Below are positions 13,278-22,879 of a DNA stretch of 64,000 bases, piece by piece. A model generated the notes under the pieces. The model made no database searches. It was not told where the DNA came from and saw nothing but the letters and a program-made list of their open reading frames with translations. This DNA is from Hysterangium stoloniferum (Eukaryota > Basidiomycota > Agaricomycetes > Hysterangiales > Hysterangiaceae), in contig WHVD01000223.1 of NCBI GenBank assembly GCA_015178975.1, positions 1 to 64,000 of the forward strand, in the 5' to 3' direction. The position numbers were made by a program, and so were the translations under genes. How positions within the stretch are numbered: position 1 is the stretch's first letter; each line of letters opens with the position of its first letter.

Positions 13278-13521
13278 TGTTAGAAAACATAAGTAATGTA
13301 GAAAATGAATAGCCAGACTGGGGATTGAACCCAGGATCTCTCGATTACATAACGAAGGTGTTAACCACTACACCATCTGACCTTGGGTAGGTTTGGTCTT
13401 ACACTGTACTTAAGGATATAACCCTAAGTGCCATTCCTATTAGATTATATACACACTGAACTCAGAGCTGTACACCATATGGTCCCAGTTGGAACAATGG
13501 TTGGTATTATATAATCTAACA
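13278..13521 (-). mobile_element. 244-bp TG...CA insertion with 5-bp target duplication
   Basis: The sequence begins TGTTAGAAAACAT and ends AATCTAACA, flanked by a perfect TGCTG duplication (13,273-13,277 and 13,522-13,526). The ends and duplication fit a small solo LTR or terminal-repeat miniature element. Its middle holds a tRNA-like segment. A second insertion with the same kind of ends (TGTTAGAA...AATCTAATA) lies at 57,550-57,728. Confidence 0.75.
13311..13382 (-). repeat. tRNA-Thr(UGU)-like sequence, SINE-like
   Basis: On the minus strand 72 nt fold as a cloverleaf. The acceptor stem GGTCAGA/TCTGGCT pairs throughout with G-U wobbles. The D stem is GTGT/ACAC, the T arm is CTGGG/CCCAG with a TTCAATC loop, and A and B boxes are recognisable. 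The anticodon position reads TGT (Thr). The anticodon stem has one mismatch and position 33 is A instead of U, so this is unlikely to be a working tRNA. A sister sequence with matching flanks is at 62,892-62,963, which supports a tRNA-derived repeat. Confidence 0.75.
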
Positions 13522-13762
13522 TGCTGACCTTTATCCAATTGAACACCTCTGGTATTACCTCAAAAGGAGGTTGGGAGAGTATGAAGTGGCACCCAAGAGT
13601 ATTCATGAGTTGTGGGAGAGGGTTCAGACAGAGTGGGAGAATATCCCTGCCTCTACTTGTCAGAAATTGATAGAGAGTATTCCTAGAAGGGTTGAGGCTG
13701 TTTTGAAGGCCAAGAGAGGCTATACCAAGTACTAGATTGTTTGATTTGTGTTCTTTTTATAC

Positions 13763-13973
13763 CAGGGACAAAACCCTTCCAATGTGATTTTATTAGTGTT
13801 TTGTTTATAGTGTGGGAAATACTAATGCTTATGTCATAATATTTTAAGGTCATATAGATAACATATAGACCTAACCAACCCCAAAATTTCAGGTCTGTAT
13901 CTACAGTGGTTCTTGAGTTATTCAAGGATCTTTGCACAACTAAAAATCATTGGAAGGGTTTTGTCCCTCACTG
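13763..13973 (-). repeat. Right terminal inverted repeat of mariner 1
   Basis: Inverse complement of the left arm at about 90% identity by eye, also 211 bp, and also closed at its inner side by an inverted copy of the end motif. Confidence 0.9.
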
Positions 13974-14112
13974 TAGGTCCCCTCCGTAACAAACGAGAGG
14001 AATGGGGTCAAGCGATATTACAGCTAGGGGGTTCCAACAAGGAGGCATGGGGAGGAGTCCCCAGTAGGCTACAAGACTTCGCATGACATGGTCCTCTGAA
14101 CTGGGGGGGCAC

Positions 14113-14775
14113 TGTGAAGGATAGGTCACATAGGAGGCGTGACTAAAGGCTTTAAGCCTTAGACCTTAAGCCGCTTTATAATGCTATTATTTCCTTTTCA
14201 TTTTATATTTTATTTCTCTCTTTATCACTCATAAATACGCTTTTATTAGTTTGAGAGTCCATGTATGCTTGTGGGCGCTCTCGCCCACAAGAAGTATGCA
14301 TATGTCACAGTAGTAGTCACACAACAAAAATTTAGACACCTTTTAACCCCAACACCATCACCTGCACATGCAAGTACTGGTTTGGGGTCTTGTCTAAAAA
14401 CAAACCTCTACTCTATTTCTCTTCATAGAATTACAGTAACTACACTTTGCACTGAAACAGTCGAAGTCAGTTACTATTATTTGACTCGACTTCAAGCTCT
14501 TGCCTAGCGCGGTAAGAATATCCATCGTATCTCACTTTCTTAGGATATTCTATCTCTTTCGCGCTATATATACCTTCTCTTATCTACTCGGTCATCGACC
14601 CAGCTAGGTACACAATCGAATCATACCGTAAGGTCAATCCGTCTTGTAATTATCTACCGATCGTACCTTAAAGGTCAATCGTAATCTACATCTTAACTAC
14701 TAGTCGATTGTATTTTGTACTATCATTAGTCGATAACAATCGTACATTGAGTGGTAAACTACTCGACCCTTTACA
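14113..14775 (+). repeat. 3' LTR of element X (LTR family A)
   Basis: 663 bp, TGTGAAGG...CCTTTACA, preceded by a run of seven G. The reverse solo copy at 48,405-49,064 defines both ends. Near 14,268-14,292 it holds a strong hairpin: CTTGTGGGCG, loop CTCT, then CGCCCACAAG. Confidence 0.9.
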
Positions 14776-15336
14776 CCTTTGCCTCCTCCTGGTGTTGAAG
14801 AACCTATTCAACTACCTCCTCCACCTGCACCAGAACCACAGCTTCATCACTCTCAGCATGTTTCAAAGCAACCTGGTGAATGGTGGAAGGTACAACCAGC
14901 TCCAGCTCTAGCTGAGGATGATGATAAGAACATTGATTATGAGGAAGTACAGTTTGTTGGAACAGCTTCAACTGTTGATCCACAAAACTACAAGCAGGCT
15001 ATGAAAGGTGATGATGCAAATAAATGGCAAGAAGCTATCAATGCAGAGTACAATACACTGGTAGAAAACAAGACATGGGAACTTGTTGACCTCCCAGTTG
15101 GTGCAAAGGTAATTGGTTCTGGTTGGGTGTTTAAAGTCAAACACAATGCAGATGGAACAATTGAGCGTTATAAAGCTCATCTTGTTGCCAAAGGATACTC
15201 ACAACATCCTGGCATTGACTACAATGAAGTGTTTGCACCTACATTTAGACCTGCCACTCTGTGTTTGATTCTGGCCCTAGCTGCCATTGAAGACATAGAC
15301 TTGCACTCTGTTGACATTTCTGCTGCTTTCACTCAT

Positions 15337-16378
15337 TGTGAGAGGTACGGCAAAATATGCTCAGGAAATATAGTCTGGATGAGCCCATACTATATTTCCA
15401 TTATTATTTCTTCTTTCTCTCTATTTTATTATACACTTATATTTAGTTTGACAACCTATGTATGTGGTACATTGACTCTTGTGGGTGCATACATGCCAGA
15501 CTTATGTATTCTAGCGCCCGTAATTAGAACTCAGATACTTTTTACCCCACAACCACAACTTACCCAGTGTGAAGAGTGGTATAAGTTCTGACCGTTCTAT
15601 ATACGAAGAAATGAGTAGAATGGGAAGATGGATGATTTGAGTGGAGGCCTCGACTGCTATAGTTCGAGGCCTGAAGTGTTAGATAGCTCAGATAATGCTA
15701 CCTATGTGGTAGCTGACACGTTACCCTGATCACCGCTTGCTGTAGACCTAGTTTATGTCTTACTAGTGATGGTGCTTGGGTAAAAGTGTCTGAGTTTCAT
15801 TTGGTGCTGAGTACACCCACAAGTATACACAAAGCTTCAAACTAATGAAATGGTGCAATATTCGAAGAATATAAAGAATAGAAAAATATGAATAAAATGT
15901 GTAAAATATAAATAAAATAAAAGGAGTGTTTTACCATAATAAAACTGTGGTAAAAGCATACTCCTCACATGCAGACACCCAGTTAGTGTCCTGTAAGTTG
16001 TGATTGGGGTATCATCTTGACCGTCACAGACAGGCTTTAACTATCCATGCAATCAGAGTTTCAAACTGTACCAGTGAAACTCAATCCTTATCTCAATCTG
16101 CATGGACCACATCTGCACTACTTTACTATTCAACTCTCTCGTTACTCTTTTCTACACTTGAGCAGTCATTCGGAATCACACTTAACAATTGATTCCCTTT
16201 ATTCATTTTAGCTCCCTACTCTACTTTAGATAGCTACTTCACTCAATCATATTGAATTAAGTAGTCAATACCCATTCGGTCTGTATTAGACTTAGACAGT
16301 CAATACATCTACATGTCGTACCTAAACGGTCGATATTCTTCGTATATAGAACGGTTAGAACTTCCACCACTCTTCATA
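15337..16378 (+). repeat. Solo LTR, family B, in copia pol
   Basis: TGTGAGAGG...CTTCATA with target duplication CTCAT (15,332-15,336 and 16,379-16,383). It contains a nested family C LTR. Without that insertion it would be about 640 bp, as in the copy at 46,733. Confidence 0.9.
15568..15969 (-). repeat. Solo LTR, family C, nested in a family B LTR
   Basis: 402 bp, TGTGAAGAGTGG...CTCCTCACA. A close copy is at 40,049-40,522. The flanks are CCCAG and TGCAG, a decayed duplication. Confidence 0.82.
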
Positions 16379-17480
16379 CTCATGGTGACCTTGATGAGAC
16401 AATTTATATAAGGCAACCTGAAGGCTTCCATCAAGAAGGTCCTAATAAGGTTCTCAGACTCTTGAAATCACTCTATGGTCTCAAGCAGTCATCTTGTGAA
16501 TGGAATATCAAATTACATGGTGCACTTACTGAAATGGACTTCAAACAAATTGAATCTGATACCTCTGTTTACATTTACTCAAATGGAGAGGTCAAGATCT
16601 TTGTACCCATTTACATTGATGATATAACATTTGCATCCAAGTCCACTCTTGCCATTGACAAAGCTGTCAAGCAATTGTCCCTGCATTTCAAATGCCATGA
16701 TATTGGACCTACTTTTTATTTACTTGGTGTGGGAGTTGGCAGAGATTGCTCTAAGCATCTCCTTACTCTTGATCAGTGATAGTTTATTCTCAACATGCTT
16801 GAGCATTATAACATGTCTGACTGTCATCCAGTTCTCACACCTATGACACCTGGTACATCCCTTTCCAAGCAAATGGGTCCTGAGAATGCTGCAGAGGTGG
16901 ATTTCATGTGTAGTGTTCCTTATCTCAGTGCTGTTGGGTCTTTACAATACCTGGCTACTATGACCCATCCAGATATTGCTTATACTGTGTCCTACTTGGC
17001 ACATTTTAATTGCAATCCTGGACCAAAGCATTGGATAGCAGTGAAGCACTTGTTCAGGTACCTAAAAGGTATACTGGAATACAAGTTGCATTACTCTGGT
17101 AAATGTGGCTCTGAATTATTCACCACATACACTGATGCTGCTCATGGTGATTGCATTGATTCTGGAAGATCCACTGGGGGTTATGTAACTATGATGGCTG
17201 GAGGTGCCATTGGCTGGAGTAGTAAACTGCAAAGTATTGTCACACTTTCTACAACTGAAGTAGAATTTGTCTCTGCTGTAGAAGCTGGCAAGGAGATTGC
17301 CTGGATGTGGAAGATCCTAGGTGAATTTGGCTACCAAGTTAATCAACCTTCCACTCTACACATTGACAACCAGTCTGCCATCAGTGTTGTTAAGAACCCT
17401 GAGCATCATGGGAGGATGAAACATCTTGACCTTTGCTACTATTGGCTTAGGGATGCTGTAAATGCCAAGTGTATTACTCC

Positions 17481-18266
17481 CATTAGGATACGTACACAGT
17501 GGGTTTCCAGCAGGACTTGGCTTCAGCTTATAGGCTGCACCCTCGCGAGATCATGTTGTCCAATTTCAAATGGGTGGAGGGGAAACCCGGGGAGTCCAGG
17601 CGGGGTTTATGGGTCGAGGGGTCATAGGTCAGAGGTCATGGGTCGAGAGGTCGGGGAGTCGAGATAAATAAAAGAGATAGATGCATCAGAGCCCATGGGC
17701 TCTGACTAGCAAGAGCAGTGTAATTCAAGGAGGAGTTTAGAGTGGAAAAGGTATTAGATTACTGGGGGGAATCTAAGCTGATTTTCTGACTGGATTGTAT
17801 GTACAACATCTGCCAGACTATATAGACCGTGGAATGAATGACATACCAAATCCAGTATTAATGAAATAGAATTAGCAAAACATAAAACAAGAATAGTAAA
17901 CACCAAATTGGTGTTAGGAATGGGACGGAATGGAGCAGAGTCCAAATCGTGACAAATCATAAACCATAATGGGAAATGGAGCAGGAGTGGAGTCCAAATC
18001 ATGACAGGTCAATGACTAAAACAGGAATGGGGCTCAGTTAGAGTGATGATGGGTTTTCCGAGTGGGGTCTGGTGACTGACATGTGGGACAAGGTCAGACA
18101 TAGACAGGGATGGAGTCTGGTGGGTATTCTGGTGACTGATACACGATGTAACGAAGTCGAGCATGGACAGGTCTGATGTATGGAGTCTGTGCAGGAATTC
18201 TGGTAAACTGACAATTGGTATATATAAGTTAGCGCCTGGAGTCCAGCAGGAATTCCGGTCGTAACA
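17481..18266 (-). repeat. Solo LTR, family F, in copia RNase H
   Basis: 786 bp, reverse orientation, flanked by perfect ACTCC duplications (17,476-17,480; 18,267-18,271). It is homologous to the LTRs of element F at 31,725 and 38,651. Confidence 0.9.
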
Positions 18267-18413
18267 ACTCCTTCCTATATTCCTACTGCAGAACAAATTG
18301 CAGATATTCTAACTAAACCTCTATCCTCTCCCAAGGTTCAATTTTGCTGTGCTAGAATGGGTATAAGGACTTAGTTTCTTGTTTTCTTTCTTACTCTCTG
18401 TAGTTTAGCAAAG

Positions 18414-18438
<25 letters not shown>
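18414..18438 (+). repeat. (CT)n microsatellite
   Basis: About twelve CT units just upstream of the copia polypurine tract and 3' LTR. Confidence 0.95.
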
Positions 18439-18444
<6 letters not shown>

Positions 18445-18475
18445 TTCTTTGGAGACATGTGAGATCAGGGGGGTC

Positions 18476-18700
18476 TGTTAAAACTGCCTCCACTGTCTCC
18501 AAGACCTTTTGGAACCTTCTAGAACCTTCTAGAAGCTTCCAGCATGTTCCAGAGTATTTTTAGTTTCATTTCCCATGACAGCTGACAAGCCTACTGATGT
18601 ATAACATATATAAGCTTGTAGTTAGTAACCTGAATAGTAACAACTTTCCTCAGACTTGAGTGTGTCACATGTCACAGTAAGTCACAGGTCACATTTAACA
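18476..18700 (+). repeat. 3' LTR of the copia element
   Basis: 225 bp, TGTTAAAACTG...CATTTAACA, preceded by the polypurine tract GATCAGGGGGGTC. The following bases (ACCAG) would be one half of the target duplication; the other half is off-window. Confidence 0.85.
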
Positions 18701-19140
18701 ACCAGAGGGTTATCCTTACACAAATTACCACTAGCAAGGCTGCTAATGCTGCTCAGGCTGCCAAACACATCAACACTATCATCTCTATTCCAGTTTTCTC
18801 AGAAACAGTCAGAAGAATCCTCAGGAAAAGCTCATTCAAGGCTGTGAAGAAGAAAAAACCCTTGCTTAGTGTAAAGCATAGGATGGTAAGATTGGCATTT
18901 GCCCAGAAGTATAGGGAATGGACTGTGGAGGACTGGAAGAGGGTCATTTGGTCAGATGAGACCAAGATCAACAGGTTTGGATCAGATGGGAGGCAGTGGG
19001 TTTGGAAAGAGAAGGGAGAGGGTTTGATTCAGAGAGGTGCAGGGAACAGTCAAATTTGGTGGAGGAAACATCATGATATGTATGGGGTGGAATGGAGTGG
19101 GGACTATTTTAAGGGTGCATGTGAAATCCCTTCTCTTCCT
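18701..19140 (+). pseudogene. Tc1-type transposase fragment
   Basis: One reading frame from the LTR boundary gives the end of the DNA-binding domain and the start of the catalytic core: ITTSKAANAAQAAK, IPVFSETVRRILRK, KKKPLLSVKHRMVRLAFAQK, then DWKRVIWSDETKINRFGSDG with the first catalytic Asp. A block like the usual glycine-rich part follows and similarity fades near 19,140. The second Asp and the Glu are absent. The copia element appears to have inserted into this transposase, since coding sequence starts directly after its LTR; the other half would be off-window. Confidence 0.8.
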
Positions 19141-19999
19141 ACAGTGTTTGGGCCGACACTTTCAATAGTTTGGTAGGAATCAAGGCAATATCAGGAAAGT
19201 GGGAAGATCAGTAAGTATGCCATCTATATTTTCTAGAGCCATCTAGGAGAGCTAACTAGCTCGGCTAGACATGACTAGACACACTACTTTCGTGAGATCC
19301 CTATTTCCCAGTCAGTATAAAAGCTTACTATAGATCTAGGGAGGCTAGGGAGGCTAGAGAGTCTACATAATGGGTGTAGACATTCCCAAATCCTTGATGC
19401 AGAGTCCGGCAATCATAGAGCCAGTAACATAACCAAAAAGTCCTTATATCTCAATTCAATTCCATACCTCTCAGTAACATAGAAATAGGACAATCTGTGA
19501 ACATAACTTGAAGTTTAAATTTTGGATTCGGTTCAAAATGGTCACTGTGGCGAATTCGTCATTCCTCTCATTATTTTAGCTGGCAAATAAACCTCTTTCG
19601 ACCTAGCCCGAAAACTCCTCGAACACAACACACCTTCGTTCTCAGAGTTTATATTATTTATTACTGTCCATCCAGGAAAAAAACCAGTCAAAATGGTATC
19701 TTTAAAGGACATAAGTAAGGAAAAGAAATACCCCACACGGCCGTGTCGCTCTCCAGCTAGGGCCGTTTGGCTTTTGCCGCGGGTTAGTATCAGATATGTA
19801 GTGTTGATGTTGGGAAGTTCTGTACAGTGCAGCGGTGTGAAAATCCACTAAAGGATATGCATTTACGCACAACGGCTATGAGCCTCAGGCGGGGAGGCAC
19901 CTTGGGGTTTTTTTTCTACTAGTAGAATTACTCATTAAAACCCCGGAACAACTTATAGTCTGACACTTGTCGCCGTTTATTTTAGTGCTCTATTTCATG
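19141..19999. other. No gene recognised
   Basis: AT-rich to mixed sequence with short repeated GGGAGGCTAG units near 19,340-19,365. No codon-like frame or transposon end was found. The right part may be the far end of the LINE tail that follows. Confidence 0.5.
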
Positions 20000-20570
20000 C
20001 CTTATTTAGAGCCCTTCGACAGCGCCTTGCACTCGAATTTATAGGTAATATATCCATCACTATTCTGCATTCCATCACTTGGACCCAGGATTCCTTAAAG
20101 CTCCCCTTCTTGACCAATCCACTCACATCGCAACTTACATATGGTGTATACCTTTTCGATTACTAAGATGGGAAAGAGCATGTTTCTATCTGAGACCGGC
20201 TTACCCTCCTTATTAATCTCGTAGTCTGCAAGTCTTCCGAACATCGTTCCTGTGTTCACTCCTCAGGTTGGCCACAGCCTTTCCCCCACGCTACCTAGAA
20301 TACTAGATGTCTCTGCTTGGCCAGAGGCTTCGCAAGTAATCAGTATATGCTGCATGGACTCCATACATAGGCACTTAGGGCACTCGGCTCTATCTTCGTT
20401 GGGATGTTCAACCACAGCCTTCCTAGCTTGAACGATAAATACTCTCACTTACGGCACAACCAACACTCGTATATTAAGAAACATTCTCTTGGGAACTGCG
20501 TCACTCTAGTAGTAGCATTGTAAATCACAATATATACCCTGTCCATAGACGGCGCAGCATCAGACATTTT
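20000..20570 (-). pseudogene. LINE-type ORF2 C-terminus (post-RNase H tail with zinc knuckle)
   Basis: On the minus strand, separate frames spell the tail common to Agaricomycete non-LTR retroelement proteins: FPRECFLIYECWLC, a stretch like KLGRLWLNIPTKIE, then a zinc-knuckle block ECPKCLCMESMQHILITCEASG (two Cys, His, Cys), then KPVSDRNMLFPILVIEKVY with KLRCEWI. Several frameshifts and stops separate them: one stop lies before KLGRLW, a shift lies between that block and the zinc knuckle, and more stops follow. Reverse transcriptase and RNase H proper are absent. It is an old 5'-truncated LINE insert or a relic of a related RNase H protein gene. Confidence 0.65.
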
Positions 20571-20776
20571 AAACTAGAAAATTATATTTGTTAATGAGTA
20601 GGAGAAAATACATTATGATGAGATCGAACGCATCAGGAGATATCACAAATTTTGTTTACAATATGCAGCGTGTGCGGAGGGTGCATCGAACCTTGTAGGG
20701 AATCAAGAAGTCATGAGGGGCAATCAATGTTTGTGAGGCGAAAAAGACGGATATGTCGATAATATCCGGTATCAAC

Positions 20777-21701
20777 TCAAAGCATAAAAAAATAGCCCAC
20801 TGCCACAGCTCCCATGCACAGCCCAGCATTTACTTCACGTTTGTGTGCTCCATTTCCGCTACCAGTGCTATTCCCTCCTGTTGTCACTGTTGGTGTAACT
20901 CCAACGCTCAGAGTGCTTGGGCTGCTGGATGTCGGAAGTGAGGTTGGCACGGTTTGCGTTACTTGCGGCTGTGTACTCGTCGCAGGAGGTGTGATGCCGG
21001 TGGACGTGATGGAAGGCGTTGTACTTAGAGAACGAGAAGTAGCTTGGCCGGGGAATGTGAGTGTGGGAAGAGGTGAACCTGCCTGGTCGCAGGCTTGTGT
21101 CAATCCTGATGAAATGGCAATATCTTTGATATCAAGAAAGAAAGGGCATAGACGTTGATAGCGTACGATCGATCACTTGTTGCGGAACAGAGAAGTCTGT
21201 GGCGTTAACAGCTTGACCAAGACAGGTGTAACAGTCGAAAAGACCCAGTTCGAAGGATGTAGTACAGGTACCTGAGATAAAATGAGTAAGCAAGAACATG
21301 TAAATGCATAGAATGCAGAAATAAATGGAATAATAGTCTGGAATCGTTTCGGAATGCCGCTCAAGCATACAGCCTCTGGCACCGGAGGATTACATGCTTT
21401 AAGCAGCCTAAACCAATAACGACGTATATGAAAGCAGAGTTACCCACATGACGGTTGAGGCGGATTACACGACTATTGATTCGCCATTAGCAAACATAGT
21501 TGAAAGGCTGAGATGATAACGAACTTGAATAGTTGCTATTGGTGCTGAACAAGCATTTCGACATTGTGGAGGGAGTTGATCAAGTGGTGGGACACTTGGC
21601 GATGTCTGACGCCTGAATAGGTCAAGCCGTGGTGAAGTTGCAATTGCACAGGCTGCCTGGAAGAAAATGAAGATCGACAATGTCTTTGAGAAGGATGTCA
21701 T
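20777..21701 (-). CDS. Secreted GPI-anchored cysteine-containing protein (host gene, spliced)
   Basis: A predicted host gene. Proposed exons on the minus strand are 21,701-21,525, 21,472-21,444, a 5-nt micro-exon 21,375-21,371, 21,271-21,167 and 21,105-20,777; they sum to 645 nt, exactly in frame, for 214 residues. The start ATG leads a signal peptide (MTSFSKTLSIFIFFQAACAIA). A cysteine module follows: CRNACSAPIATIQSC, then CTTSFELGLFDCYTC. The C-terminal half is Ser/Thr/Pro-rich, then a small-residue stretch (GNSTGSGNGAHKREVNAG) and a hydrophobic tail with little after it, as for GPI addition. Other introns are ordinary GT-AG of about 50-170 bp. The micro-exon is the weak point; an alternative splice is possible. 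A role at the cell wall is inferred from architecture only. It resembles the CFEM-like surface proteins of mushrooms but the eight-Cys CFEM pattern is not fully matched. Confidence 0.68.
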
Positions 21702-22322
21702 GGTGGTCGTAGAAAGAGAGGCGTGAGTGTGTGGAGCGTTTGTTCACATCTGCCATAGCGGACTTGAGTTGCTTCTCAATGCACAGCATCGGATCCGTAG
21801 GTTTGTAAGCGCCGGGACGGATCTGTCCAGCGCCGTTTTTACTAAAATTGGATTTATTTTGGACAAAGATGCTGCTTGACACACCGGTCTGACCTCGCTA
21901 GCTTGGTTTGACTGCTTTGGATGACATGGCAAGCTGTCCAACTTTGACGCTCTATGGCCTTCTATGTCACGGGGATCTTCGAACTATTAATTCCAGTGCT
22001 CATATGTATTCCGAAGGCCAATGACGATATGCTGAAATTACTTCTTTGCTCGCTTCTCTTCCTACTGGGTTTGGTAATTCCTCATGCATTATTTTATTAA
22101 TTAGATTTTGTTGATACCAACGGCTGTAGAAATTAATCACTGTGACAATATGTAAAGAGGGCTACAATACAGATACAGGTTGTCTGACCAAGTACCGATC
22201 AAGATTAACGGCATATCCTCTGGAAACTCTTTGATCAGCCGAGTGATCATCGCACAATATTGAATGAAGACGCGAATCATTCTTCAATGGATTGTTGATT
22301 CGGTCCCGGCAGGATCTGATGT
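21702..22322. other. Intergenic, promoter side of the GPI-protein gene
   Basis: No coding frame or repeat end was recognised. It lies upstream of the minus-strand gene and ends at the boundary of the Ngaro-type element. Confidence 0.5.
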
Positions 22323-22419
22323 CCAGCTTCGTCTATGTGTCGTGATGAGAGCAGAGAGCTGTATGGTTGGGTAGGGGGAGAGCTTAGCTCTCCGCGTATG
22401 CGTGGGAAGACTCGCCGCT
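22323..22419 (-). repeat. Ngaro split direct repeat B2
   Basis: 97-bp copy of B1. It forms the outer right end of the element as read on the minus strand. About 130 bp of unique sequence separates it from A2. Confidence 0.88.
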
Positions 22420-22549
22420 CGGGAGGGCGGGTCCTCTCTCGCAGTACAACTCTCACTCTCACTTAACACTAGATTAAACAATCAATACTTACTAAATTTG
22501 ATTCATTGATTAACCCAAATCTTCAATATGGGGAAGGGTGGGTGGGAGG

Positions 22550-22715
22550 GAAGAATTAATGAATGATAATCCGTGAAAGGATGCGAAATTTTAGATACTG
22601 TACTGAAAAAGATGTCGTAGGAAACAAAAGGCGTGCGACTCCTTCATACGCTCGGCTGGACGTTGAGTGCCGAACTACTCCCGGCACGCAGGGATCGTGC
22701 GGCACTCGATACTAT
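22550..22715 (-). repeat. Ngaro split direct repeat A2
   Basis: Copy of A1. Its high-coordinate edge touches B1 with no gap, as expected from a circular intermediate in which the two ends are joined. Confidence 0.9.
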
Positions 22716-22812
22716 CCAGCTTCGTCTATGTGTCGTGATGAGAGCAGAGAGCTGTATGGTTGGGTAGGGGGAGAGCTTAGCTCTCTGCGTATGCGTGGGA
22801 AGACTCGCCGCT
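22716..22812 (-). repeat. Ngaro split direct repeat B1
   Basis: 97 bp, differing from 22,323-22,419 at about one position. Confidence 0.9.
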
Positions 22813-22825
22813 TACCCACAAAGAA

Positions 22826-22879
22826 CAACTGCCTGCCAAACGCGGCGAGGCTACGCCGCCTACCCAACCAAGGCAGTTG
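22826..22879. promoter_or_regulatory. Two-step stem at the end of the recombinase region
   Basis: An outer inverted repeat CAACTGCCT/AGGCAGTTG (22,826-22,834 and 22,871-22,879) encloses an inner GCGGCG/CGCCGC (22,842-22,847 and 22,854-22,859). It sits at the recombinase C-terminus, just before repeat B1. It could be a transcript-end structure or a recombination landmark. Confidence 0.55.

Larger units (their letters stand above)
12471..13734 (+). pseudogene. Tc1-type transposase (broken)
   Basis: The start ATG at 12,471 opens a helix-turn-helix-like N-terminus (LTPPQLSHILTFLNKGKSAPQISEITG). A shift of frame near 12,730 leads to the second half of the DNA-binding part and the catalytic core. 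The first Asp is in WSDETKIN near 12,915. A TAG stop follows at 12,953. The second Asp is in VFQQDNDTKH near 13,185. The core is cut at 13,277 by a 244-bp insertion and resumes with LYPIEHLW, which holds the catalytic Glu, ending IPRRVEAVLKAKRGYTKY at 13,734. All three acidic residues remain, but the gene cannot be translated as one product. Any remaining mobility would need transposase from another copy. Confidence 0.9.
12121..13973 (+). mobile_element. Tc1/mariner transposon 1 with 211-bp terminal inverted repeats
   Basis: A DNA transposon of 1,853 bp flanked by TA duplications (12,119-12,120 and 13,974-13,975). Its ends are long inverted repeats of about 211 bp. Each repeat arm is itself bounded by inverted copies of one end sequence beginning CAGTGAGGGACAAAACC, so the end motif occurs four times. 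The interior encodes a DD34E-type transposase, now broken, and is interrupted by a 244-bp insertion at 13,278-13,521. Confidence 0.92.
11077..14087 (+). pseudogene. Post-pol accessory region of element X, split by a mariner
   Basis: It is homologous to the accessory region of element 1. Shared blocks are KYLGxDxxEGFLLP, a WRGY block, LxPTLQxPLLEG, a DLVxLLExLLP block, an RxRQKxYxxWVS block and the closing LGGSNKEAWGGVPS. The copy before the mariner ends near 12,118 and the closing block resumes at 13,976. Divergence from element 1 is large while these blocks persist, which suggests past selection on the protein. No known fold is recognised; the N-terminal half lies outside the visible copy. 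Confidence 0.65.
11077..14775 (+). mobile_element. Tail of element X, a second Ty3-like element
   Basis: Only the 3' part is visible: the post-pol accessory region, a G-rich polypurine tract at about 14,095-14,112 and a family A 3' LTR (14,113-14,775). Element 1 inserted into it on the left, and a Tc1/mariner element (12,121-13,973) into the accessory region. The rest of X presumably lies beyond the left edge, on the far side of element 1. X itself sits in a Ty1/copia element, whose pol resumes at 14,776. Confidence 0.75.
14776..18700 (+). mobile_element. Ty1/Copia retrotransposon, 3' half, with nested LTRs
   Basis: The interior shows copia reverse transcriptase (14,776-15,336 and 16,384-16,780: KWQEAINAEYNTL, ERYKAHLVAKGYSQ, RQPEGF, SLYGLKQSS, YIDDITFAS) and RNase H (about 16,860-17,480 and 18,267-18,370: SLQYLATMTHPDIAY, TTEVEFVSAVEAGKEI, HIDNQSAI, EQIADILTKPL). 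A pyrimidine-rich stretch, a G-rich polypurine tract and a 225-bp 3' LTR follow. Two solo LTRs split the coding part at 15,337 and 17,481, each with a perfect target duplication. The 5' half lies beyond element X and off the window. It has few internal breaks besides these insertions. Confidence 0.9.

Noticed and set aside
13311-13382. Functional tRNA-Thr gene
   Set aside because: U33 is replaced, the anticodon stem has a mismatch, and a degenerate sister with shared flanks exists, so a derived repeat is more likely.
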